NCBI GenBank assembly: GCA_012962365.1
Contig: DTXR01000146.1
Coordinates: forward strand, 1-7,967
From: Chromatiaceae bacterium
Lineage (GTDB): Bacteria > Pseudomonadota > Gammaproteobacteria > Chromatiales > Chromatiaceae
Reading direction: 5' to 3'
Length of the DNA stretch: 7,967 nt
This document shows, piece by piece, positions 1 to 5,784 of the stretch; the first letter of the stretch is position 1; every line of letters begins with the position of its first letter. The translations under genes were made by a program, and so were the position numbers. Under the pieces are notes generated by a model, which was given only the letters and a program-made list of their open reading frames with translations, was not told the origin of the DNA and did no database searches.

Positions 1-144
1 ACCTAAGTGCCAAGTATATTCAAGCAACTCTTTAAGCTGTTTACGAGTTAATGCTTTAGCAATTAGCATTTTTTGCACCCAGCCGCCACCAGACTTGATG
101 CAGCTAAACGGAACATACCACACGAAAAACAGTATAGCAAACAT
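1..144 (-). CDS. Unrecognised AT-rich gene, 5' part only, runs off the left edge
   Basis: A minus-strand reading frame of 48 codons starts at ATG 144-142 and stays open to base 1. The peptide begins with a hydrophobic stretch (residues 2-14, MFAILFFVWYVPF), then a Gly-rich patch (SGGGW, residues 18-22) and a basic amphipathic stretch (ALTRKQLKELLEY, residues 31-43). This could be a membrane anchor followed by a helical domain. The frame is open upstream to a TAA about 14 codons before the ATG. There is no convincing Shine-Dalgarno at ATG 144; ATG 69 has a weak GGGTG six bases upstream and would remove the hydrophobic segment. Codons are A/T-ending (AAA, TTA, ATT, GCA), unlike the G/C-ending codons of the T2SS genes, which hints at a different origin. 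I do not recognise the family, and a decayed gene is also possible. Confidence 0.4.
   Translation of the reverse strand, partial: MFAILFFVWYVPFSCIKSGGGWVQKMLIAKALTRKQLKELLEYTWHLG
131..139 (-). promoter_or_regulatory. Candidate extended -10 element for the left-edge gene
   Basis: The minus strand reads TGCTATACT, a TG-N extended -10 with five of six consensus bases. No good -35 lies 17 bases upstream, but extended -10 promoters can do without one. It lies inside the longest version of the left-edge frame. If it is active, translation would more likely start at ATG 69 or GTG 78. AT-rich DNA produces such matches by chance, so support is weak. Confidence 0.25.
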
Positions 145-180
145 TTTTAAAAACTTTTGTTGTTCATGCGACGTGTGATT

Positions 181-210
181 ATTTTACAACACCCCATATG
201 GATTCCACAA
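181..210 (-). promoter_or_regulatory. Candidate sigma70-type promoter upstream of the left-edge gene
   Basis: On the minus strand TTGTGG (210-205) and TAAAAT (186-181, five of six matches to TATAAT) are 18 bases apart. Transcription would begin near 174 and give about a 30-base leader before ATG 144. It is an alternative to the extended -10 at 131-139. The -35 matches only half of the consensus. Confidence 0.25.
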
Positions 211-221
211 CAAAAACATCC

Positions 222-236
222 AAATCGTTACGATTT
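222..236 (-). terminator. Weak hairpin, possible terminator of the T2SS operon
   Basis: A perfect 6-bp inverted repeat (AAATCG / CGATTT) with a 3-base loop lies about 145 bases past the stop of the last operon gene. The flanking CCA/TGG could extend the stem across a 2-base bulge. A TTTTT run follows after GGATG on the minus strand. The stem has only two G-C pairs, so intrinsic termination would be inefficient, and an operator-like palindrome is equally possible. Confidence 0.2.
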
Positions 237-382
237 ATGGCCATCAACTCCGGAAAAACCCTTATATGTATATGCAGGTTGCCCGGCACAGAAAGTTGCA
301 TGAATACAATACTGTTGCAATCACTCAATTGCAGCTACAACGCTCATTGACTTCGTCTTGCTACACCAACAATCAGCGCAGC

Positions 383-850
383 CTATTTCGGCGAAACCCA
401 CCAGTTTCCATCAGAGAAAACCCATTTTTCTTCGAATCGGGTGTCCATCTCTTGGCCACGCATCTGAGCGATATTCCCCATATACAGGTAATCCAGCTTG
501 ATCGTTGCTCGACAGAGGTCTTCTTCGCACTCAACCTTTTCCACAACAGCAGATTTGCGTAGTATCGAGCCGCCTTTCATGCGATTGGCATACACCTCAA
601 ACGGCTTGATACTGCGGGTTGCTGGCGAGAAGAAGTTGTACGCCTTTTCCCACTCCATGGCAATCAGCGCATCCATATGTTCCTGCGCACGTCGCTGCAC
701 AATTTCTTCCTTTGAGATCTGTGTCACATTTGCAACACTTTTCTGCTCATTTGCATCTTTCCCATCTTTTTCGCTGCAACCGACACTCACCCCAATAAAG
801 GCAAGCGCCAGCATCAGGACAGCTCTTTTCTGAAATGTGTCGAAAATCAT
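383..850 (-). CDS. Small predicted lipoprotein, NTF2/SnoaL-like, coupled to gspD
   Basis: A 155-residue protein with an N-terminal hydrophobic signal (residues 9-24) ending at Cys25 in SVGC. Ser at -3 is an unusual but tolerated lipobox residue. Ser26 at +2 is compatible with outer-membrane sorting. Residues 26-50 form a charged linker. Residues 50-155 resemble a small NTF2/SnoaL-like alpha+beta fold: helices with WEKAYNFFSPATR (67-79), then strands ending in EEKWVFSDGNWWVSP (140-154). Cys108 and Cys113 (CEEDLC) could form a disulfide. The ATG at 850 overlaps the gspD TGA as ATGA, with GAGGG at 860-864 nine bases upstream, so translation is coupled to the secretin. An accessory role in secretin assembly or stability is my inference from position. 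I know no named T2SS family for it, and the fold call rests on pattern only. Confidence 0.75.
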   Translation of the reverse strand: MIFDTFQKRAVLMLALAFIGVSVGCSEKDGKDANEQKSVANVTQISKEEIVQRRAQEHMDALIAMEWEKAYNFFSPATRSIKPFEVYANRMKGGSILRKSAVVEKVECEEDLCRATIKLDYLYMGNIAQMRGQEMDTRFEEKWVFSDGNWWVSPK

Positions 851-3168
851 GGCTGATTGCCCTCTTCTTTCACTGATTCTCCCCTGTAGTCGATCGATGT
901 ACCGTAAACCCGCTCGCCGCTCTTGGCGCGTATCACGCCCGCTTCTTCGAGAAATTCCTGCTTCAGCCCTTGCATACGGGTACGGAAGTCGCGAGTGATG
1001 TTCAGCGCATCTTTTGCGCTGGTGATTACCTTGGGGGTGAGCACGATCACCAGTTCCACACGCTCATTGCCGGTTTCAGTCTCGCCAAACAGTGCCCCCA
1101 GTACGGGAACCTTGTACAGGAAAGGCACTCCACCTTCGGCATTGGTTCGCTTGTCCCGAATCAAACCACCCAACACAACGGTCTGACCGCTCTGCACTGC
1201 TACAGTGCTGTTGATTTCACGGGTCTGAATGGTGGGCTGATTGGTATTCACTTCTGTATCGGCCACCGCACTCACTTCCTGTGTGACTTCCATGGTCACC
1301 AGCCCACCTGGGTTAACCCTGGGTTCAACCGTCAGAATGATGCCGGTTTCACGATATTGCACCGTTTGGATGATGTTGCCTGCGTCGTTGGTCTGACTTT
1401 GCGTCAGGGTAGGCACTTCATCACCCACCCGTATCTTGGCTTTGTGGTTGTCCAACACCATGACGGAAGGCGCGGAAAGTACATTTACCAGGGAATCGTT
1501 GGCAAACGCATTGAGAACGGCTTTCACGGCCCCGGTACTATCGATCAGCGACCAGTTGAAACCGTTCAACAGACTGCTGATACCGCCGGTAAGGTCATTC
1601 CCGCTGGTGGATCCGCCTACGCCACCGATGCTTTGCTTCCCTCCACCAACACCGCCCTCGAAGAACCAGGAGATGCCATATTTCAACTTGTCCTTTAGCA
1701 GCACCTCGACGATAGTGGCTTCGATATGCACCTGCAGGGGTACGATATCCAGTTGTTCCAGGGTGCTCAGCACTTTCTTGTAGTCTCTTGCCGAAGCCAG
1801 GATCAGCAGGGTGTTGTGATCTTCATCCGCTACCACGCGGATTTCGCCTTCCAGCGCGCTGGTGTTGCCGCTGCTGGCGCTGGCGCTGGCAGGTTTCTTA
1901 GCCATGGCCGCCTTGGGCTTTTTGGCTTTCTCAGCCGCTGATTTGGAATTGTTAGGCTTGGAAACCACCGTGGTACTTTTCAACCCCGGTGCAACAGAAC
2001 CTGATTTGGTTTTGGGCTTGGCCCCCTTGCCGGTAAACAGCTCATTGAGCAGCCCCGCCAAGTCCTCTGCCTTGCCATTGCGTACGCGATAGACAAACAG
2101 GCGCTGGGCATCACCGGACTGGGTCATGGCATCGAAGCGCTTGATCCATTTGCCGACCTCACGCAGATATTCTTTCTGAGGCGTTACCACCAGGAAGCCG
2201 TTGGCGCTTTCGATCGGTGTGATCCGCACCAGGCCACCCAGTGCTTTGCCGGCATCGCCACCGAGAACCGCATCCAGGTCTTTCTGCACTTCTTCCACAG
2301 TGCCGTTTTCCAAGGTGAAGAAGCCAACAGACAATCCTTTCATCCAGTTCACGTCGAAGGTGTCGATAACGGCCAGCATCTGCTGAAGATCACGGGCATT
2401 GCCAGAAAGAATCAGCAGATTGCGCTTGGGATCTACCCGCACGATGCTGTTGTCTTTTGTCAGGGGCTTGAGGATGTCATTCATTTCCTCGGCGCTGATG
2501 TTTTTCAGGGGGCGAATCTGCAGACTGTGGCCCGAAGGCAGTGGGATCTGGGAGTCTGCCAGCTGAGGCGTCAGCAATCCCTTGACCGCCTTGGTGACGG
2601 GTACCACGTGATAGACACCGTCCTTCTGTACCAGAGTGGCGTTATTCATGCGCAGCAGCGTTTCCAGCAGCGGCAGCAGATCCTGGCGGGATACCGGCGC
2701 CCCTGTCTGCATGCTGACGCCGCCACGCACGCCCGGATCGACGATATAACCCAGCTGCAGGGTATCACCCAACACCACCTTCACCACTTCACGAATGTCG
2801 GTGTTTTCAAAATTCAGGGTGATGTCACGCTTGCTACTGAAGACAGGGGGCTTGCCAGCTTTGGCTGGCGCCGGCGGCTTGCCGATCAGTTTGCCGCTAC
2901 CGGTCACCTGCCAGTCCTGCAACGGGGGAGGTGATGACTCGCCTTCCCGGGGAGATGCAGCAGCAATGCTTTCCGCAAGTTCAGTACCCTGCCTGGCTTC
3001 CAGCACACCACTGGCGGTATTCACGGGTATGGACGGGGGAGTCAGCTCTCTGTGTTCTTTTGCGAGAGGAAACGACTGGCAGCCAACGAGCGCGAGCACA
3101 ATAGCCACAAGCCCTGAACCATAGCCGACACGAAGCAAAAAGCGTTGGAGAGACACAGAGTTATTCAA
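847..3168 (-). CDS. gspD: Type II secretion system secretin GspD (predicted lipidated)
   Basis: GspD forms the multimeric outer-membrane channel through which folded periplasmic proteins are exported. The 773-residue product has a signal peptide with lipobox ALVGC (Cys30) and Gln31 at +2, suggesting lipidation and outer-membrane delivery. A Pro-rich linker is followed by N0 (about 115-190), N1 (215-272), N2 (278-346) and N3 (355-475). The secretin core (about 475-715) shows VLSAPSVMVLDN (563-574), the VGDEVP motif (581-586) and the gate signature VPFLYKVPVLGALFG (681-695). N3 is interrupted by a Lys/Ala/Ser-rich insert (380-440), and a Gly-rich loop lies at 505-530. About 55 residues follow the core. 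Length fits the family, which often exceeds 650. The start is TTG at 3168, chosen because AGGA (3177-3180) lies eight bases upstream, no ATG is available, and the signal peptide needs it. Confidence 0.97.
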   Translation of the reverse strand: MNNSVSLQRFLLRVGYGSGLVAIVLALVGCQSFPLAKEHRELTPPSIPVNTASGVLEARQGTELAESIAAASPREGESSPPPLQDWQVTGSGKLIGKPPAPAKAGKPPVFSSKRDITLNFENTDIREVVKVVLGDTLQLGYIVDPGVRGGVSMQTGAPVSRQDLLPLLETLLRMNNATLVQKDGVYHVVPVTKAVKGLLTPQLADSQIPLPSGHSLQIRPLKNISAEEMNDILKPLTKDNSIVRVDPKRNLLILSGNARDLQQMLAVIDTFDVNWMKGLSVGFFTLENGTVEEVQKDLDAVLGGDAGKALGGLVRITPIESANGFLVVTPQKEYLREVGKWIKRFDAMTQSGDAQRLFVYRVRNGKAEDLAGLLNELFTGKGAKPKTKSGSVAPGLKSTTVVSKPNNSKSAAEKAKKPKAAMAKKPASASASSGNTSALEGEIRVVADEDHNTLLILASARDYKKVLSTLEQLDIVPLQVHIEATIVEVLLKDKLKYGISWFFEGGVGGGKQSIGGVGGSTSGNDLTGGISSLLNGFNWSLIDSTGAVKAVLNAFANDSLVNVLSAPSVMVLDNHKAKIRVGDEVPTLTQSQTNDAGNIIQTVQYRETGIILTVEPRVNPGGLVTMEVTQEVSAVADTEVNTNQPTIQTREINSTVAVQSGQTVVLGGLIRDKRTNAEGGVPFLYKVPVLGALFGETETGNERVELVIVLTPKVITSAKDALNITRDFRTRMQGLKQEFLEEAGVIRAKSGERVYGTSIDYRGESVKEEGNQP

Positions 3169-3176
3169 TGTTCGTT

Positions 3177-3180
3177 TCCT
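3177..3180 (-). promoter_or_regulatory. Shine-Dalgarno that fixes the TTG start of gspD
   Basis: The minus strand reads AGGA eight bases before TTG 3168-3166. No ATG or GTG with comparable spacing precedes the signal peptide, so this site supports the rare start codon. Confidence 0.6.
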
Positions 3181-3197
3181 GAATCAATAAGCGCGGA

Positions 3198-3226
3198 ATA
3201 GTAGCACAAACCCGCCCGTGGCTGAA
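3198..3226 (-). promoter_or_regulatory. Candidate internal promoter driving gspD and the lipoprotein gene
   Basis: This lies in the only real gap of the operon (3169-3265, 97 bp). On the minus strand TGC precedes TACTAT (3203-3198), an extended -10 followed by a GC-rich discriminator CCGCGC. A poor -35 (TTCAGC, 3226-3221) sits at the ideal 17-base spacing. It would give a short leader containing the gspD ribosome binding site. The gap itself supports separate transcription of the secretin, but the hexamers match only partly. Confidence 0.4.
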
Positions 3227-3265
3227 ATCCGGCGATATTCGACTCAAACCGAAAGCGGCTGACGA

Positions 3266-3865
3266 TCAGCGTTTTGGTACAGCAGGCTTGGGAACAGGTT
3301 TCTTGGCAACATTGTTCTTTCTGGCGCTCTTGGCTGGCTTCCTTGAGGGAGATTTGACCGGCAGTACGGGTTTATAGTTCCTCAGCAACACGTTCTCGGT
3401 CTCGCTGCCATTGCTCAACACCAGCTTGCCGGCATCGATACTGGTCACCTTCCAGCCATCCACCTCTTCGCCGACGCGCACCCGCCGCGAGCGTCTTTCC
3501 TTGCCCCCCTTGATCAACGCGTATTTTTCCGTGCCGACAATGATGACTGCGCTGAGCTGTATGCGCGGCTTGCCAATCTTGCGTGGCGGCCTGGGCGGCG
3601 GCTTTTTACCCGGCGGCGCCGGCACATAGGGCGGCGGCGGACGGCGTTTGCTGAAAAACAACGGGCGCTCACCGATGGTCTGATAGGCTTCCTGGGCGGG
3701 AAAGCCTGAAACCCGGTCCATGCTGTCGAGCAACATCTTGATTTCGTCGCCGTTCTTGCCCGGTACGGCATGGGTGCTGATCTGAGGCGCCTGGGGAGGG
3801 AAATACCAGCGCCACGCCAGAAAACCGAGCAGCAGCAGGATTGTCGGCAGCCAGACCTTCTTCAT
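3266..3865 (-). CDS. Short GspC/PilP-like T2SS inner-membrane protein without PDZ domain
   Basis: A 199-residue bitopic protein that likely connects the inner-membrane platform to GspD. One membrane segment (about 5-21) is followed by a periplasmic stretch containing GERPLFFSKRRP (65-76), the typical GspC pattern ahead of the homology region. A proline-rich linker (76-96) leads to an HR/PilP-like beta domain (about 100-163) with LSAVIIVGTEKYALIKGG and the VRVGEEVDGWKV turn (129-140). Classical GspC ends in a PDZ or coiled-coil domain. Here there is only a Lys/Pro-rich tail (170-199). ATG 3865 overlaps the gspM stop as ATGA and has a strong AGGAGG (3872-3877) six bases upstream. The position between gspM and gspD matches pilP in pilMNOPQ. 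Some annotations may call it GspN; I think GspC-type is the better description. Confidence 0.8.
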   Translation of the reverse strand: MKKVWLPTILLLLGFLAWRWYFPPQAPQISTHAVPGKNGDEIKMLLDSMDRVSGFPAQEAYQTIGERPLFFSKRRPPPPYVPAPPGKKPPPRPPRKIGKPRIQLSAVIIVGTEKYALIKGGKERRSRRVRVGEEVDGWKVTSIDAGKLVLSNGSETENVLLRNYKPVLPVKSPSRKPAKSARKNNVAKKPVPKPAVPKR

Positions 3866-4443
3866 TTACTGCCTCCTGGCAAATAGCCCACCAGCCCAAA
3901 GTTCACATCCAGCTCGTAACCTTCCACCCGGTTCTTTCGCCGCCCTTTCACCGTGCGGCGGCTTCGCACAGAGATGTTCTGCACCATGAGGACAGGCAAA
4001 TGCCCTTCAAGCTCATGCAGCACCTTGGCCAGCGCTTCGACATCCCCTTTCATGCGCACCTTGACTTCGATTTCCCGGGTATCGCCATCCTTGTCTATGT
4101 CGACCTTCTGGGTGCTGATGAGCTTGCCCCCGGCGCCCGAGACGATTTTCTTTACCCGGTTCTGCAGCTCGGCGGCGGCCAGTTCCTGGTTCGCGGCAGT
4201 GATAAAGAATCCACGCTTGCCGAGATCCTGACGCAATGTCTTCAGCCGCTTTGCCAGTTGTGGCCGACTGTCCAATAGGCGCTGGTAGCGTTCAATACGA
4301 TCCGCCGACTGCGTTGCCGCCGCGTCATAGAATTGCATCTTGTTCCACCAGGGCCAGAGAATCATGGCCAGAAGCAACAATATCAGCAGGGCCACGCCAC
4401 CCAGCAGCAATACGCACTTGCCATTGTTCGATCGCAGATTCAT
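3862..4443 (-). CDS. gspM: T2SS assembly platform protein GspM (PilO-like, T2SSM_b type)
   Basis: GspM is a bitopic inner-membrane protein that partners GspL in the secretion platform. The 193-residue product has a short cytoplasmic N-terminus and one strongly hydrophobic helix (about 10-31, GCVLLLGG-like start, ending at WPWW). A coiled-coil stretch follows (about 40-72). The periplasmic ferredoxin-like domain (about 75-187) contains ELAAAELQNRVKKIVSGAGG (87-106), the EVKVRMKGDVEALAKVLHEL strand-helix (126-145) and the closing ELDVNFGLVGYLP (177-189). These traits fit the T2SSM_b branch rather than classical XcpZ/OutM. ATG 4443 overlaps the gspL stop as ATGA, with GGAG seven bases upstream. 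PilO is the structural counterpart in type IV pili. Confidence 0.85.
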   Translation of the reverse strand: MNLRSNNGKCVLLLGGVALLILLLLAMILWPWWNKMQFYDAAATQSADRIERYQRLLDSRPQLAKRLKTLRQDLGKRGFFITAANQELAAAELQNRVKKIVSGAGGKLISTQKVDIDKDGDTREIEVKVRMKGDVEALAKVLHELEGHLPVLMVQNISVRSRRTVKGRRKNRVEGYELDVNFGLVGYLPGGSK

Positions 4444-5783
4444 TGGCCTGCTCCGGATATCGTACGCTGGGGAGGTGACGCAGGTGCTGCGGGAGCAGGT
4501 GGAGAGGAACGTCCCAAGTCTGTCTGATAGCTGACTGGCGGCGGCAGGGGAGCGGCTTCTGCATCTGGCGCAGGTTCAGCAAAGACTTGTTGACTGCTGA
4601 CCTCAGCAACGGAGGCAGTTGCTTCATTACCCGGTGGCGCGGACACATCCTTTGGTTGGGCGACTGCCGCCGGTGCGGTTGAGGACGCTTCTTTCTCGAC
4701 AGGAGCAGCGGCATTTTCCTCATCAGCAACGGGGGGGCTGTTCAGGTCACGGGGAAAAGGCATTTTGATATTGGCAGCCAGATTGAATACTTCCTTGCCG
4801 CGCTGCTGGGTTACCGGCGACAGAAAATGGGGCGCGTCGAAAGCCGGTGAATTCTGCAGCAGGGCAATCAGTGATGATGCCGAGCTGGACGTGCCATTGA
4901 TCGTCAGCGTGTTGCCCTTGATCTCCATGCGCTGCAGGGACGTATCATCCGGCAGCAGATTGGTCAGCACCTGCAATACATCCAGTGCAGGCGGAAAAGC
5001 CTGCCACTGATCGCGGATCTTTTCCAGCGATTTGATCTCCGCATCCACCTTTTCACGCAGCTCGATGACATCCCCTGCCTTGCCGCGCAGCGCCGCCTCC
5101 CGCGCCTGCAGGGAAATGGCAATACCACGTTTTTGCCAAAGGGGCAGCGCCATGGCAGCGCCAAGGAGAATGACCACGAGCGCGACAGGCAGCATCTTCT
5201 GGGACAGTCGCTTGAGGTTGATCCTCGGCCGCAGGTCCGGCGGCAACAGATTGGCCTCCTCCCACAAGCCGGACGCACTGAGCGTATCCACAGCAATACC
5301 GGCGGTACGCAGGGCGGTCAACCAGCCATCCACGCGCTTGCGCGGCACCAACGCCACATCGACGGACAGCATATCCGTGCCACTACCGCGACTGAGAAGG
5401 TGATAGTCGAAATACACCTGTTCTGCGGAAAACGGCGTAAAACGATCCAGCTCGAAACTGATCACCTGGCGCAGGTTTTCCTGGGCGGCAGCGGGCAGCG
5501 CCACAGTGCGCTTCAGCATCCAGTTCGTTGGCACGAACACCGCGAGAGGATGTTCATGGGGTTTGAGCAATGAAGCAATGGAAGGATCGAAAACGCTGCT
5601 GTCGAGCGTCATTTCTCCCAACTGCCTGCCATCACGGAACAACTCAGCCCGTTCTTCGGATACATCCAGGATGTAAGGCGTCACACCTGACGCCACCCGC
5701 GCCGCGAGCCCGGAAGGAAGGCAGGCAAACAGTTGCTTTCTCAGGGCGCGAAGCTGCGCAAGACTGGACGTTCTTACGGCCAT
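4440..5783 (-). CDS. gspL: T2SS platform protein GspL with PilN-type periplasmic domain
   Basis: GspL anchors the secretion ATPase (GspE) to the inner membrane and pairs with GspM. The 447-residue protein has a cytoplasmic part (about 34-190) with a reduced actin-like/PilM-related fold, including the hallmark ENLRQVISFELDRFTPF (102-118) and VYFDYHLL (123-130). The motif NLLPPDLRPR (178-187), typical ahead of PilN domains, precedes one membrane helix (about 198-216). Then come a coiled coil (225-262) and a ferredoxin-like PilN domain (263-342). Residues 345-447 form a Pro/Ala/Glu/Ser-rich low-complexity periplasmic tail, which is unusual for the family. I chose ATG 5783, one base after the gspK stop and with GAGGA upstream; the frame is open to 5987, but that part overlaps gspK and has no GspL character. 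Confidence 0.9.
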   Translation of the reverse strand: MAVRTSSLAQLRALRKQLFACLPSGLAARVASGVTPYILDVSEERAELFRDGRQLGEMTLDSSVFDPSIASLLKPHEHPLAVFVPTNWMLKRTVALPAAAQENLRQVISFELDRFTPFSAEQVYFDYHLLSRGSGTDMLSVDVALVPRKRVDGWLTALRTAGIAVDTLSASGLWEEANLLPPDLRPRINLKRLSQKMLPVALVVILLGAAMALPLWQKRGIAISLQAREAALRGKAGDVIELREKVDAEIKSLEKIRDQWQAFPPALDVLQVLTNLLPDDTSLQRMEIKGNTLTINGTSSSASSLIALLQNSPAFDAPHFLSPVTQQRGKEVFNLAANIKMPFPRDLNSPPVADEENAAAPVEKEASSTAPAAVAQPKDVSAPPGNEATASVAEVSSQQVFAEPAPDAEAAPLPPPVSYQTDLGRSSPPAPAAPASPPQRTISGAGQ

Positions 5784-5784
5784 G

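Larger units (their letters stand above)
145..382. other. AT-rich intergenic region downstream of the T2SS operon
   Basis: No supported gene lies between the end of the lipoprotein gene and the left-edge frame. The stretch holds two short inverted repeats. AAATCG (222-227) and CGATTT (231-236) are separated by three bases; on the minus strand this hairpin is followed after five bases by TTTTT, so it is a weak terminator candidate for the T2SS operon. The other is an 8-bp stem with one G-T pair, 314-321 with 328-335, lacking a T tract. CCATATGG at 194-201 is a perfect 8-bp palindrome. A plus-strand frame beginning at 266 runs antisense into the lipoprotein gene and is not credible. Confidence 0.5.

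Noticed and set aside
50..74. Terminator-like hairpin AATGCT/AGCATT followed by six T on the plus strand
   Set aside because: The stem has two G-C pairs and a 9-base loop, no plus-strand gene leads into it, and it lies in an apparently coding minus-strand frame.
266..562. Plus-strand frame of 98 codons spanning the intergenic region and lipoprotein gene
   Set aside because: More than half is antisense to the coupled lipoprotein gene. No ribosome binding site or domain was seen.
970..1698. Long plus-strand open frame (242 codons) opposite gspD
   Set aside because: It is fully antisense to the conserved secretin core, has no recognisable domain and is His/Gln-rich in the way mirror frames of GC-rich genes usually are.
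3258..3270. Hairpin GCTGA-CGA-TCAGC across the stop of the GspC-like gene
   Set aside because: The 5-bp stem is not followed by a T run on the minus strand, so it is not a credible terminator ahead of gspD.
5133..5573. Plus-strand frame of 146 codons opposite gspL
   Set aside because: Antisense shadow over the conserved cytoplasmic domain of GspL, with no independent support.
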